Source of the DNA: CAYXGZ01 sp964464755
GTDB taxonomy: Bacteria > Planctomycetota > MHYJ01 > JACPRB01
Length of the DNA stretch: 64,000 nucleotides
Assembly: GCA_964464755.1 (NCBI GenBank)
Contig: CAYXGZ010000005.1
Location: 33,465 to 97,464 of the forward strand
Direction: 5' to 3'
Shown here: in pieces, positions 8,311 through 18,113 of the stretch
How positions within the stretch are numbered: position 1 is the first letter of the stretch
Layout: the number at the start of each line of letters is the position of its first letter
Notes under the pieces: model-generated
What the model was told of the DNA's origin: nothing
Databases searched by the model: none
What the model saw: only the letters and a program-made list of their open reading frames with translations
Program-made: the position numbers and the translations under genes

Positions 8311-10863
8311 TCACTCCCAGGCGATGATTCCCGGATCGAAGGGGTGGACCAGGTCGGGATGCCTCGGGAGGACGCGCACGGCCAGCCCGTGGCGGCCGCT
8401 CGACCGGCACGGCAGCATCGCCTGGAAGGCGGCCTTCCCGTGCGAGGGCTTGTCGACGAGGGTCATGGGAACCGCCGCCCCGTCGCGGATGTTCCCCGCG
8501 GAGTCGAGGGGGCCCGCGTAGACCTCGACCGTCACGTCGTCCGGACCCAGCGGCCCGAGGTGCACGTCGGCCTGGACGCGGAACTCCTGCCCCACCTTGA
8601 GATCGCCGTTCGCCGACGACGAGGTGCCGAGGACCCGGACCTGGGGCCAGGCGAGGCGGACGCGGGAGCGCCAGGCGGCGAGGTTGCGGGCGGCCGCGGA
8701 GCCGTCGCGCTCGAAGGTCCGGAACTTGCGCAGGCCGGGGACGTAGTAGTCCTCCGCGTACTCCATGACCATGCGGTGCGAGGAGAAGCGCGGCGCGAGG
8801 TGCTTGATCGAGGACTTCATCCGGGCGATCCAGCCGCGGGGCAGGTCGATGCGGTCGCGCGAGTAGAAGAGCGGGATGACCTCCTGCTCGAGGAGGTCGT
8901 AGAGGGCGCGGCTCTCGACCATGTCCTGGTAGGCCGGGTCGGCGTAGGTCTCGCCGTGTCCGATGGCCCAGCCCGCGTCGGGCAGGTGGCCCTCGTCCCA
9001 CCAGCCGTCGAGGACGCTGAGGTTGAGGACGCCGTTCATCGCGGCCTTCATGCCGCTGGTGCCGGAGGCCTCGAGGGGGCGGCGCGGGTTGTTGAGCCAG
9101 ACGTCGCAGCCCTGCGTGAGGTAGCGGCCGCCCTCGATGTCGTAGTCCTCGACGAACACGATGTGGTTGCGGAAGCGCGGGTCCCGGGCGTACCGGGAGA
9201 TCATCTGGATGAACTCCTTCCCCGGCTGGTCCTGCGGGTGGGCCTTGCCGGAGAAGAGGAACTGCACGGGGCGCAGCGGGTCGCTCATCAGGCGCGCGAG
9301 GCGGTCGGGGTCGCTGAAGAGGAGGACCGCGCGCTTGTAGGTCGCGAAGCGGCGGGCGAACCCGATCGTCAGGGCCTGGGTGTTGAGCAGCTCGTCGGCG
9401 CGGCCGAGCTCCTGGGCCGTGGCGCCGCGGTGGGCGCCGGAGGTGCGGAGCTGCTTGCGGGCGTAGAAGACGAGGCGCTCGCGGCGGACCTGGTGGGCGC
9501 GCCAGAGCTCGGCGTCCGGGATCTGGTCGACGCGGGTCCACACCATGGGGCTCCAGGGCTCCTCGGAGTAGCGCGGCCCGAGGTAGGTCTGGTAGAGGGC
9601 GTCGAGATCGTGGCTGATCCACGACGCGCCGTGGACGCCGTTGGTGACGTGCCAGATGGGGATCTCGGCCTCGGGCAGGCCGGGCCAGAGGTGGCTCCAC
9701 ATCCCGCGGGAGACCTCGCCGTGCAGGCGGCTGACGCCGTTGGCGCGCGCCGAGTGGCGCAGCGAGAGGGTCGTCATGCAGAACGACGGGGTGCCGTTGC
9801 CGCCCGGCGTGCGGCCGAGGTCGAGCAGCTGGTCGGGCGACAGGCCGAGCTGGCCCGCCATCCCGGAGAGGTAGCGGCGGACGAGCTCGGGATCGAAGCG
9901 CTCGTTGCCCGCGGGGACCGGCGTGTGGGTCGTGAAGACGTGGGAGCCGCAGACGGCCTCGCGGGCCTCCTCGAAGCCCAGGCCCCGCTCCTCCATCGCC
10001 TGCCGGATGCGCTCGAGGATAAGGAAGGCGGAGTGGCCCTCGTTGATGTGGCAGACGGCGGGCTTGAGGCCGATGGCCTTGAGGGCCCGGATGCCGCCGA
10101 TGCCGAGGACGATCTCCTGGCGGATGCGGTTCTCGCGGTCGCCGCCGTAGAGCTGGGCCGTGACGTGCCGGAACTCGGGCGGGTTCGACTCGCAGCTGGT
10201 GTCGAGGAGGTAGAGCCGGACGCGGCCGACGAGGAGCCGCCAGATGCGGATTCGGCAGGGACGGCCGGCGAAATCGACCTCGACCTCGACGGGTCGGCCC
10301 TGGGCGTCGGTCTCGAGCGTGACCGGCGAGGTGGTCCACTCGATCTCGGGATACTCCTCCTGCTGCCAGCCGTCGGCGCTGAGGTACTGGCGGCAGAAGT
10401 GGCGCTGGTAAAGGAGGCCGACGGCGACGAGCGGAAGCCCGAGGTCGCTGGCGGTCTTGAGGTGGTCGCCGCTGAGGATGCCGAGGCCGCCGGAGTAGAT
10501 GGGCAGGGAGATGTCGAGTCCGTACTCGCAGGAGAAGTAGGCGACGAGATCGCCGGCGTGCTCGGGGTACGAGCGGTCGAACCAGCCCTTGCGGGAGAGG
10601 TGGTGCTTGCGGGCCTCGGCCATGCGCTCGAGGCTGGCGACGAAGCTGTCGTCGCGGGCGAACTCCTCGAGGCGGGCCTGCGGGAGCAGGCCGAGGAGGC
10701 GGAGCGGGTTCTTGCCCGAGGCCTCCCAGAGATCCGGGTCGAGGCGGACGAAGAGTCGGGTGCCCTCCCAGTTCCAGGTGGTCCACACGTCCATGGCGAG
10801 ATCGCGGAGGAGCGCGAGTCGCCGGGGGAGGTTGGGGACGACCGTGAAGGGATGGATCTTCAT
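8311..10863 (-). CDS. glgP: Alpha-glucan (glycogen/maltodextrin) phosphorylase
   Basis: An 850-residue GT35 phosphorylase, which releases glucose-1-phosphate from alpha-1,4-glucans using phosphate and pyridoxal phosphate. Seen: an N-terminal domain of the longer, bacterial/archaeal alpha-glucan phosphorylase type (WNWEGTRLFVRLDPDLW), HINEGHSAFLILERIR, FTTHTPVPAGNERFD, HVTNGVHGASWIS, KRAVLLFSDPDRL, and the PLP-lysine motif GTSGMKAAMNGVLNLSVLDG. The C-terminal 130 residues form an added beta-rich domain. ATG 10863 has no clear Shine-Dalgarno; a promoter ending 12 nt upstream suggests a leader of about 5 nt. It is monocistronic and points to glycogen storage and use. The 5S gene lies downstream under separate control. 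Confidence 0.95.
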   Translation of the reverse strand: MKIHPFTVVPNLPRRLALLRDLAMDVWTTWNWEGTRLFVRLDPDLWEASGKNPLRLLGLLPQARLEEFARDDSFVASLERMAEARKHHLSRKGWFDRSYPEHAGDLVAYFSCEYGLDISLPIYSGGLGILSGDHLKTASDLGLPLVAVGLLYQRHFCRQYLSADGWQQEEYPEIEWTTSPVTLETDAQGRPVEVEVDFAGRPCRIRIWRLLVGRVRLYLLDTSCESNPPEFRHVTAQLYGGDRENRIRQEIVLGIGGIRALKAIGLKPAVCHINEGHSAFLILERIRQAMEERGLGFEEAREAVCGSHVFTTHTPVPAGNERFDPELVRRYLSGMAGQLGLSPDQLLDLGRTPGGNGTPSFCMTTLSLRHSARANGVSRLHGEVSRGMWSHLWPGLPEAEIPIWHVTNGVHGASWISHDLDALYQTYLGPRYSEEPWSPMVWTRVDQIPDAELWRAHQVRRERLVFYARKQLRTSGAHRGATAQELGRADELLNTQALTIGFARRFATYKRAVLLFSDPDRLARLMSDPLRPVQFLFSGKAHPQDQPGKEFIQMISRYARDPRFRNHIVFVEDYDIEGGRYLTQGCDVWLNNPRRPLEASGTSGMKAAMNGVLNLSVLDGWWDEGHLPDAGWAIGHGETYADPAYQDMVESRALYDLLEQEVIPLFYSRDRIDLPRGWIARMKSSIKHLAPRFSSHRMVMEYAEDYYVPGLRKFRTFERDGSAAARNLAAWRSRVRLAWPQVRVLGTSSSANGDLKVGQEFRVQADVHLGPLGPDDVTVEVYAGPLDSAGNIRDGAAVPMTLVDKPSHGKAAFQAMLPCRSSGRHGLAVRVLPRHPDLVHPFDPGIIAWE

Positions 10864-10875
10864 GGAGGTGCGAGG

Positions 10876-10905
10876 AGTCTAGCGAGGCGGAGGGGTGGGC
10901 GTCAA
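10876..10905 (-). promoter_or_regulatory. Promoter of glgP
   Basis: Minus-strand TTGACG (10900-10905), an 18-nt spacer and TAGACT (10876-10881). The start codon is 12 nt downstream of the -10 box, so the mRNA leader would be only about 5 nt. Confidence 0.55.
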
Positions 10906-11250
10906 ACGGGACCTCCCGGGCCCGGGAGTTACCGGGAGGGAATGATGTAACTGGATGGGAACAAGTTCGCGGCCAGAATCTTTAGCAAATTCGATCAACC
11001 CATTAAGTATTCGCAACTCATTGCTGGACAAGCAATTTCAAACGCCTAGTCTGCAGACCTTTACGATTACATTGGCCATGCATGATCCCCATACGTAGAA
11101 TCGTGCTGAATTCATGCGCAAATTCCAGATGGTGGAAGGATTTTTGCGTACTTGATGGGCGTCTCGGGGAATTTTCATTCCCAGGGACGTGGTGGAAGAT
11201 CGGGGACGGGTCAGGTCCCCGCTTCCGGGCTCATAACCGGGGGGTCGATC
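10906..11250 (+). promoter_or_regulatory. AT-richer intergenic region with promoter and structured leader of the pseudopilin gene
   Basis: A 345-bp gap without a supportable gene. Between about 10940 and 11160 the composition falls to roughly half GC, far below its surroundings. TTGGCC (11072-11077) and TAGAAT (11096-11101), 18 nt apart, form a plausible + strand promoter giving a leader of about 140 nt. In that leader are GGGAA/TTCCC near 11168-11183, a perfect 7-bp hairpin CGGGGAC/GTCCCCG at 11201-11221, and a GGGGGG Shine-Dalgarno-like run ending 5 nt before the ATG at 11251. TTGCT-GGACA-AGCAA around 11020-11035 is a further small inverted repeat. No known riboswitch fold was recognised. 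Confidence 0.5.
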
Positions 11251-14200
11251 ATGCCGAAGTCGAGGCGCCGTAAGGGTGCGGTCCTGATCGTGGTCCTGGC
11301 CGTGTTGGCCGTGCTGTCCCTGCTGGGCACGACCTTCGCGATCATGAACCAGATCGAGCGCACCGTGTCCAAGAACCACTTGGACGAGATCCGCGCGAAG
11401 ATCGTCGCGAAGTCGGGCGTCGCGTACGGCGTCTCCGCCCTGCAGGTGGATCCGCTCTCCCCCACCCTGCGCTACTGGGGCAACGACCTCAACCGCAACG
11501 GGCTCAAGGATCCCAACGAGACCCTCGACGGCGCCGCGGGCGTCCACGAGGTCGCGCTCGACTGGGCCAGGTACCCGTCGCTGGCGATCATGAGCGACGG
11601 CAACCCGCTCGACACGAACAACGACGTCAAGATGGTGACCGTCCGGGCTCCGGACGGGTCCATCAAGCCGGTCGGCTACTCGGGCGCCCACGAGGGCACG
11701 ACGTACGCCGGCGGCCTGGACATGTACCAGCTGAAGGTCTCCGACCTGTCGGGCCGGATCTACCTGAACGACGGCTCGGCGATGTACCAGGGCAACCAGT
11801 CCAGCGTGAGCCAGAATCTCCGCCGGATCCTGAACGTCCTGGGCAAGATGAAGAAGATCGGGATCCCGCAGCTGGGCGACAAGGTCCTCCAGAACCGCCC
11901 GACGCGCGGCTACAACACGATCGAGGATCTCGGCCGGTTCCTGACCCCCGCCGAGATCCGCCGCGTCGAGCCCTTCGTCACCTGCCACGCCTGGGTCGAC
12001 AAGAACGTGGCCAACCCCGTCCCCCTGAGCATCGACGTCGTGTCCGAGTACCCGGTGAAGTACTACCGCGGAGACCAGAACGTCTACCGCCGGGGCCGCG
12101 GCAAGAACAACTCGGGCTCGCAGGTCCGCGGGAACCTCCGCTGGTTCACCGAGGGCAACACCGACAAGAACCACAACGCCGTGTACGCGATGGACGAGCT
12201 GAACCCCTCGTACATCGAGATCGTGCACCGCGCCCCGGTCAACGTGAACGCCGCCTCCAAGGAGGTGCTCATCGCGCTGATCGCCGACGTCCAGGGCTTC
12301 TTCATCTCTGAGCGCCGCTCCTTCGCGCCGTACAACCCGTCGCCCGCGTCGGTGCCCCAGGGCCCCGTCACGATCCCCCAGAAGTACTACTCCTGGTGGA
12401 CGGTCAAGCAGACCTACGACGAGAACGGCGAGGACTGCGACCAGCTCGGCTTCCTCTACAAGACCCTGCCCCTGAAGGCCCCCGAGTCCGGCAGCGACGA
12501 GATGGGCACCCAGGCCTCCGGCCAGGGCGCCTCGGCCGCCACCGTGGCCGAGCACATCCTCGCCTGCCGCGACCGCCGCGACTTCGGCGGCGTCGGCTAC
12601 TCGCAGGCCTGGTTCGCCGGCACGTTCAAGACCTGGCCCCAGTTCAACGCGTTCGTCGACTCGCTCGTCGAGAACAACGTCCTCGTGGACACCCGCGAGG
12701 TGTTCATGGACTACGTCCCGGGCAGCGACTGGTCGAAGCTGAACGCGGTGCCCTCGAAGGCGGCCCGGAAGTTCGCCGCCTACGCGATCGGCGACGCCCT
12801 GAAGGCCAACTTCAACCCCAACCTGCACCTCAACGAGCTGAACCCCGACCACAACCTGCACCTGCGGGTGGACAAGACCGACCTGGTCGTGAACTCCACG
12901 GAGTTCACCTTCCAGCCCACGGGCGTCTTCCAGGTCGAGTCGATCGGCCGCGTGCTGCGCCCCGAGCAGCGCACGGGCTCCGGCGACGGCTCCGCGATGG
13001 CCATCGTCGCCGAGAAGAAGATCGTCGCCGAGGTGAAGGTCTTCGACGTCTACCGCGAGACCTCGCAGCGCCACTTCTACGCCGGCACGATGAAGCAGAA
13101 GGACTCCATCCTCCCCACGAACAGCGGCTACGCGCTGGAGACGGGCCCCGAGGTGGAGAACTTCATCGGCGTCGACAAGGACAACTTCGGCGGCTACTTC
13201 GCGACCGTCACCACCGAGGTGGACGGCTACCGCGGGTACAAGCCCAACTCGGGCCCGGTCGCGACCGGCTGGGGCTACGAGTACGAGGGCTACATCGGCC
13301 TGAGCACGATCGGCGGCGACGGCCAGGTGCGCCTGAAGAACAAGCGCGCGCACACGGTTCCCGGCGTGATCACCTGGCCCGACGTGGACCAGTACTCCAA
13401 GGACCGCGAGACCCTCCAGGTCCCCTTCCAGCACGACTTCGACGCCCGGTACAGCAACGTCGGCGACTACAAGGAGCTCGCGGCCATCGACGGCCCGGAC
13501 AGCGAGCGCATCATGAACTACCCGGACCAGGACGGGGACGGCTACGGGCCCTACGGGCCGGCCACCGGCGCGGAGCTGAAGAACCGCCTCTCGCGCTCCT
13601 TCCGCCTCCCGCTGAACACGGCCGCCTTGGCCCCCGGCCAGACGACCGCGGCGGCCCCCCAGCTGCCCGCCCTGCCCAAGTACGCGCCCTCCGACCTGCG
13701 TCCCGACGGCTTCTACTCGGAGCGCAACACCGGCGCGGCCTACCGCCTGCGCCAGACGGAAGGGACCACGGAGAATCCGGACCAGAACACCGGCAACTTC
13801 GCGATCCACGGCGGCGTGGTGGCGATGTGGATCAAGCCCAACTTCTACCCCGAGCACACGGGGAAGATGCGCGGCCTGGTCTCGATGTCCCGCTGGCATG
13901 ACAAGGGCTACTACCGCAACCCCGCGCCGTTCAACCTTACCTTCGTCCCGGGCCACGCGACCGCGGCCTACGTCGACAACAACGTGGACGAGCTCGCCCA
14001 GTGGCAGGGCACGAACGGCGGCGGCCAGCCCCAGGTCGGCGGCCAGCCGAACATCGGCGGCCCGATCGCCCGGAAGTGCGAGTACCTCGACCCCTTCGGC
14101 AACATGTACGACGGCAACCTGACCGACGGCAGCTTCACGAAGCACACCGAGGTCCGCCAGGGCGCCATCGGCCTCTCGCAGCTGCGGCCCGCCTCGCTGA

Positions 14201-15540
14201 TGGGCTTCCGCGCGGCGACCCCGCAGGACGCCGGCTCCACGTCGAACAACGGCTACTCCTCGGACAACATCGACATCGAGAACTACGGCTGCACGTCGAC
14301 GCTGAACCACAACCTCAGCTCCTTCGGCCTCGACTCCGGCAGCACGCCGAACAAGAACGCGAATCCCGCCCAGCTGCGCCCGAACTACCTCGAGGCGCAC
14401 CGTTGGACCCACGTCATGATGTCCTGGCAGATGATCCCGCCGTGGTGAGGCAAGGCCCCCAGCTACGATCACCGGTTGGTGATCTGGGTCAACGGCAAGG
14501 CCGGCGAGTACCAGCCCGGTTCGAACGACCTCGCGCTCTACAACCAGCGCTTCTACGGCTCCAAGAACACCGGCTGCACGGGCCCGACGTATCCCCCGCT
14601 CCCCCGCTGGGACCAGAACCCCGGCGGCCTCCCCAACGCGATCCGCATCGGCGAGGTTTCCGACATGGGCCTCGGCGGCGGCTTCCCCCGCAACTACTCG
14701 CCCGACATGACGATCGACGAGCTCTTCATGTGGCGCATCATGGAGGTCTGGGGCGAGACCTCGAACAACATCGTCAACGAGGTCAGCGACCTGCGCCGCG
14801 GCGCCTCGCTGGTCTGGGCCGCCGGCCGGTACTACAAGCCGACCGACGACGCCGCCTTCACCTCCGCCCCGATCTACCTGCAGCCCCGTGACCGCGCCTT
14901 CACGCCCGCCGGAGCCTCCGGCGGCACGATGACGGGCTCGGACGGCGGCTCCGCCCCGATCGCTTCCTCCGGCAAGACCCAGGCGACCGCCAAGGCCCGC
15001 TCCCGCCTCATGGGCCTGAGCTGGACCTGGTACGCCGAGGACTACAGCCGGACCGACGGCAGCCCCGTGATCATCGACCACGGCGGCCCCTTCGGCACGC
15101 AGGACGCCCCCGGCGGCGGCTACTCGGTCCAGGGCTACTACGGCCAGCTGGAGTGCCAGCCCGTCCAGAACCCGAACCTGAAGTACGACAAGGACCTCGA
15201 GCGCGTCGTCGGCAAGGTCCTCAAGCAGGACGGCTCGATGGTCAACATCCTGCTCCAGGTCGTGGACGGCCAGGGCAACGTCAAGCGCGAGCTCGCCGGC
15301 CCCAACGGCCAGGGCTTCGTGGACGCCGGCTTCAGCCAGACCATCGACCCGGTCACCGGCCAGGCCTCCATCTCGATCGACGAGGGCGACGCCCTCCGCT
15401 ACGTCGTCCGCTTCAAGATCCAGGGCATGTCGCAGGACACCGTCCTGCTCTCCAGCCCCGTCTTCGACGACATCACGTTCTACTACGCCGACAGCGAGGC
15501 CGAGTACCTGTCGTGGCGCCTGGTGAACACCACGACCTAG
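11251..15540 (+). CDS. Giant GspK/PilX-like minor pseudopilin with lectin-like C-terminal domain and in-frame UGA
   Basis: The frame runs 1,429 codons from ATG 11251 to TAG 15540, broken only by TGA at 14446-14448. The N-terminus is prepilin-like: RRRKGAVLIVVLAVLAVLSL, then a GspK/PilX-type helix (MNQIERTVSKNHLDEIRAKI, SGVAYGVSAL). Around residue 330, HRAPVNVNAASKEVLIALI resembles the NxNTA helix-hairpin region of GspK. Later come Tyr/Gly/Asn-rich regions and a concanavalin A/LamG-like domain: MWIKPNFYPEHTG, HRWTHVMMSWQ, then HRLVIWVNGKAG. The UGA falls inside this domain, between the WTHV strand and the VIWVNG strand, so both halves belong to one fold. A SECIS-like hairpin follows it. Options are selenocysteine insertion, a recent nonsense mutation (TGG or TGC to TGA), or a sequencing error. 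An internal TTG at 14476 is a poor start. Likely a secreted or pilus-tip adhesin; the next gene is its probable partner. Confidence 0.75.
14446..14488 (+). promoter_or_regulatory. In-frame UGA plus candidate bacterial SECIS hairpin
   Basis: After UGA (14446-14448), GATCACC (14467-14473) and GGTGATC (14478-14484) form a perfect 7-bp stem closed by the tetraloop GGTT (14474-14477). CCCA (14458-14461) and TGGG (14485-14488) can pair below it, leaving a 5-nt bulge. The loop begins 25 nt after UGA and has G at its first two positions, which fits published bacterial SECIS descriptions (loop roughly 16-37 nt from UGA, a G among the first two loop bases). The loop is coded by CGG TTG GTG; TTG for leucine is rare in these genes, which hints at selection on RNA shape. 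Confidence 0.5.
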
Positions 15541-15541
15541 C

Positions 15542-16708
15542 ATGAACCGCACACTCGCCGTTTCAATCTTGGCCGTCGCGGGAGTCCTGGGCGCCGAAGC
15601 CCAGGACTCCGCGCCCAAGGCCAAGCCGAAGGTCTACTGCGACCTGCCGAAGGTGGTCGAGGGGACCGGGAAGTTCGCCTGCCACTTCAAGTCGAACTTC
15701 CCCCCGGGGAGCACGCTGAAGAGCACCGTCTCCCGCCTCTACACCTCGATCAACTGGAGCCCCTTCCTGGTCACCCCGCAGGGGGCGACCATGCCCGTCG
15801 AGGTCGTCAACCTCACCCTGAACGTGCGCAAGGCCCGCGTGGCCACGCCGACGGTCAAGGTTGGCCGCGACGGCGCCTTCGTCCTCGAGTTCGAGCCCAA
15901 CGTCCGCGGCGTCTTCGTCGTGGAGGTCCACTACTCGCCGTACCTCCAGCAGCGCGAGACCAAGCGCCTGGACGCCGACGCCAACTTCCAGAATTTCGTC
16001 ATCGCCTCGGAGGCCGGCCTCGCCCAGAAGGCCGTCTACGAGTCGGCCGTCGAGTGCTACGACTTCACCCGCACCTTCTTCACGACCCTCCGCGACGCCA
16101 TCAGCAGCTCGCGCGACACGAACGACTTCGAGAAGATCATCCTGCCGCTCATGGAGGACGCCGGGACCCGCACGCGCACGTCCTTCCACCCGGGCTGCTA
16201 CTCCCTGATGCAGAACCTGAACGCCTACGTCGGGTCCATGCCCGCCGACCCCAAGAAGGACGGGCCCGACGACCCCCGCGTCTTCTCGCCGAACAAGATC
16301 GACATCAAGACGCGGAACCTCCCCTTCGCCATCATCCGGGAATCGCTCATGATGGCCGTCATCATGGCGCAGGAGGGCCTCAAGGAGGCCGTCCGCCTCG
16401 CCACCCAGAACGAGGACTCCGACGCCGGCGACCGGGTGCGCCTGCTCAAGGACCTGCTGGCCGACCTGGACAATTCGCTCGCGGGGCTCGGCAAGATCGA
16501 CAAGAACGGCAGCCTGCCCCCGCTCATGTCCAAGACCGGCGTGAAGAAGCTCCTCACGGAGACCTCCGAGGTCTCCAACCGCATCCTCGACACCCGCGTC
16601 GTGGACGATAAGGTCCTCGAGGACCTCCAGAAGCGCCTCGCGGACGCGTCCTACGTGATCTGCGACGCGATGCTGAGCCTGGGGATCGAGAAGCCCGCGA
16701 AGAAGTAG
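15542..16708 (+). CDS. Secreted protein of unknown function, partner of the giant pseudopilin
   Basis: A 388-residue protein with a signal peptide (MNRTLAVSILAVAGVLGAEA, then QDSAPK). The first 150 residues are beta-rich with two cysteines (VYCDL, KFACHF) and look like an immunoglobulin-like or carbohydrate-binding fold; the rest is helical. No family was recognised. The ATG is one base after the stop of the pseudopilin gene and a strong terminator follows at 16727-16757, so the two form a bicistronic operon. An envelope or surface role together with the pseudopilin is the natural inference. Start is well defined by the signal peptide. Confidence 0.75.
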   Translation: MNRTLAVSILAVAGVLGAEAQDSAPKAKPKVYCDLPKVVEGTGKFACHFKSNFPPGSTLKSTVSRLYTSINWSPFLVTPQGATMPVEVVNLTLNVRKARVATPTVKVGRDGAFVLEFEPNVRGVFVVEVHYSPYLQQRETKRLDADANFQNFVIASEAGLAQKAVYESAVECYDFTRTFFTTLRDAISSSRDTNDFEKIILPLMEDAGTRTRTSFHPGCYSLMQNLNAYVGSMPADPKKDGPDDPRVFSPNKIDIKTRNLPFAIIRESLMMAVIMAQEGLKEAVRLATQNEDSDAGDRVRLLKDLLADLDNSLAGLGKIDKNGSLPPLMSKTGVKKLLTETSEVSNRILDTRVVDDKVLEDLQKRLADASYVICDAMLSLGIEKPAKK

Positions 16709-16726
16709 CTTTCCGACCGCGATTCG

Positions 16727-16757
16727 AAAACGGCGTCCCGCGAGGGGCGCCGTTTTT
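16727..16757. terminator. Bidirectional intrinsic terminator
   Basis: A 13-bp stem, AAAACGGCGTCCC pairing with GGGGCGCCGTTTT (one G-T pair), closed by a GCGA tetraloop and ending in TTTTT. It separates the pseudopilin operon (+) from the convergent zinc-finger gene (-), serving both. Confidence 0.85.
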
Positions 16758-16760
16758 CGT

Positions 16761-18011
16761 TTACGCCCGGCGGGGCCAGGAGAGGGCGTCCTCGATCGGG
16801 ACGCCCAGGCAGGTGTCGACGAACAGCGCTTCCGCCTCCGGGAAGTCCGGGGGCGTTTCCAGGCCGCGGAAGTGCGCCCTCGCGATCGCCGCGAAGAGCA
16901 GGCGCTTCGTGCCCGACGCCTCGCGGTGCTTGAGGCGCAGGTGCCACTTCCCCTTGTTGTCCTGGACCTCCTCGCCGCCGTCGGGGTTGGCGTCGGCGAA
17001 GACCGTCTCCACGCCCAGCTCCTGCAGCGCCCGGACGAAGTTGTCGTCGCGGGTGTGCTCGTCGAGCCGGAACTTGCCGCAGATCGCCCGGGCGGCCGCG
17101 GAGACGCCCAGCCGGACCTCCGGGGCGAAGGACCCGTACTTCGGCACCGCGTAGTCCGCGAGGCAGAGCTCGGTCGTCCGCGCGCGGCAGCGCCCGCAGA
17201 ACATCCGGCTGCAGACGGCGCAGCGGACCCGCTCGCGGCCGTCGTAGCGGCCGCAGTGCTCGCAGGCCAGCATCGAGAGGTCGGGGATCCGCGTGATCTT
17301 GTCTTTCAGCCGGGCCTCGTTCGACTCGAGGATGCGCACGACGGCGTCCCGCGAGAAACGGCGGCCGGGGATGCGCTCGTCCACCGCGCCCGCGGCCGCG
17401 ACGAGCTCACGGGCCTTCGCCCAGGACGGCAGCCGCGCGCCCTCGAACGTGACGCGCCGCCAGTCGTCCATGAAGAGCTGGAACTTGTCCTTGTCCTTGT
17501 CCGGCTGGCGCGTGTAGTCGCCGATCTCCTGGAGCGCCCGAAGCAGCATCATGGAGTCGAAGGCGTCCACGACGCGGGCCTCGGACAGCGGCGGGATCTT
17601 CCGGAGCGGGGCGTCGAGCTTGACCTTCTTGGGCAGCGGCGGCGCGATCTTCCGCATCGCCTGCTCGGCCGCGTCGGCGAAACGGTTCGCGGCGGGGATC
17701 TCGTCCTCGACCTGCCAGAGCACGCCCTTGCTCTCGAGGTGCCAGACGGCGTGCAGGAGTTGCGCCAGGCCGCCCATCGCCTCGTCCAGCCCCTTCGCGG
17801 TCGCGGCGTCCTGGATCTCCTTCAGGCGGACCCGGAAGCCGGCCAGGGCGGATTTCCAGAGCTCCGCGACGGCCCGGAAGGCCTCGGGAGCCACGGCGGC
17901 GAGGGCGGAGGGGAGTCGGGCCGGATCCGTCTTCAGGAGGCCTTCCACGGCCCGCGGGAGGCCCGCGGGACCCTTCGCAAGTTCCGTCTCGTAGGCGGAA
18001 GGATCGGCCAC
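16761..18011 (-). CDS. Helical protein with a cysteine-rich zinc finger
   Basis: A 416-residue cytosolic protein of unknown function. Residues 1-245 are helical. Residues 250-283 hold seven cysteines spaced C-x2-C-x10-C-x2-C-x4-C-x2-C-x7-C (CEHCG, RCAVC, FCGRC, LCLADYA), the look of a RING/FYVE/B-box-like double zinc site. After it comes a mixed alpha/beta C-terminal domain (VETVFADANPDGGEE, GKWHLRLKHRE). Eukaryote-like treble-clef fingers are found in some Planctomycetota but I cannot assign a family. GTG 18011 is chosen because TATAAT (18019-18024) lies 7 nt before it and no Shine-Dalgarno is present, so translation is probably leaderless. Divergent from 18114-19559. Confidence 0.75.
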   Translation of the reverse strand: MADPSAYETELAKGPAGLPRAVEGLLKTDPARLPSALAAVAPEAFRAVAELWKSALAGFRVRLKEIQDAATAKGLDEAMGGLAQLLHAVWHLESKGVLWQVEDEIPAANRFADAAEQAMRKIAPPLPKKVKLDAPLRKIPPLSEARVVDAFDSMMLLRALQEIGDYTRQPDKDKDKFQLFMDDWRRVTFEGARLPSWAKARELVAAAGAVDERIPGRRFSRDAVVRILESNEARLKDKITRIPDLSMLACEHCGRYDGRERVRCAVCSRMFCGRCRARTTELCLADYAVPKYGSFAPEVRLGVSAAARAICGKFRLDEHTRDDNFVRALQELGVETVFADANPDGGEEVQDNKGKWHLRLKHREASGTKRLLFAAIARAHFRGLETPPDFPEAEALFVDTCLGVPIEDALSWPRRA

Positions 18012-18113
18012 GGGGCGGATTATAGGTCCGCCCCCCGGCTCCGGGAAGGAATTGCAGCGGGGAAATCCCCGGGATCGATGAAATCCCGCGCCCCCCGAGG
18101 TATGATCGGCGCC
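18012..18113. promoter_or_regulatory. Divergent leaderless promoters
   Basis: TATAAT on the minus strand (18019-18024) serves the zinc-finger gene and TATGAT on the plus strand (18101-18106) serves the secreted protein at 18114. Each ends 7 nt before its start codon. -35 elements are weak or absent. Confidence 0.65.

Noticed and set aside
11226..11248. CCGGGCTCATAACCGG resembles an initiator tRNA anticodon arm
   Set aside because: No D arm, T arm or acceptor stem can be formed around it, and it lies directly before the pseudopilin start codon. Chance similarity is likelier.
11160..11250. Possible c-di-GMP (GEMM) riboswitch before the pseudopilin gene
   Set aside because: The conserved GEMM core sequences and tetraloop receptor are absent; only simple hairpins are seen.
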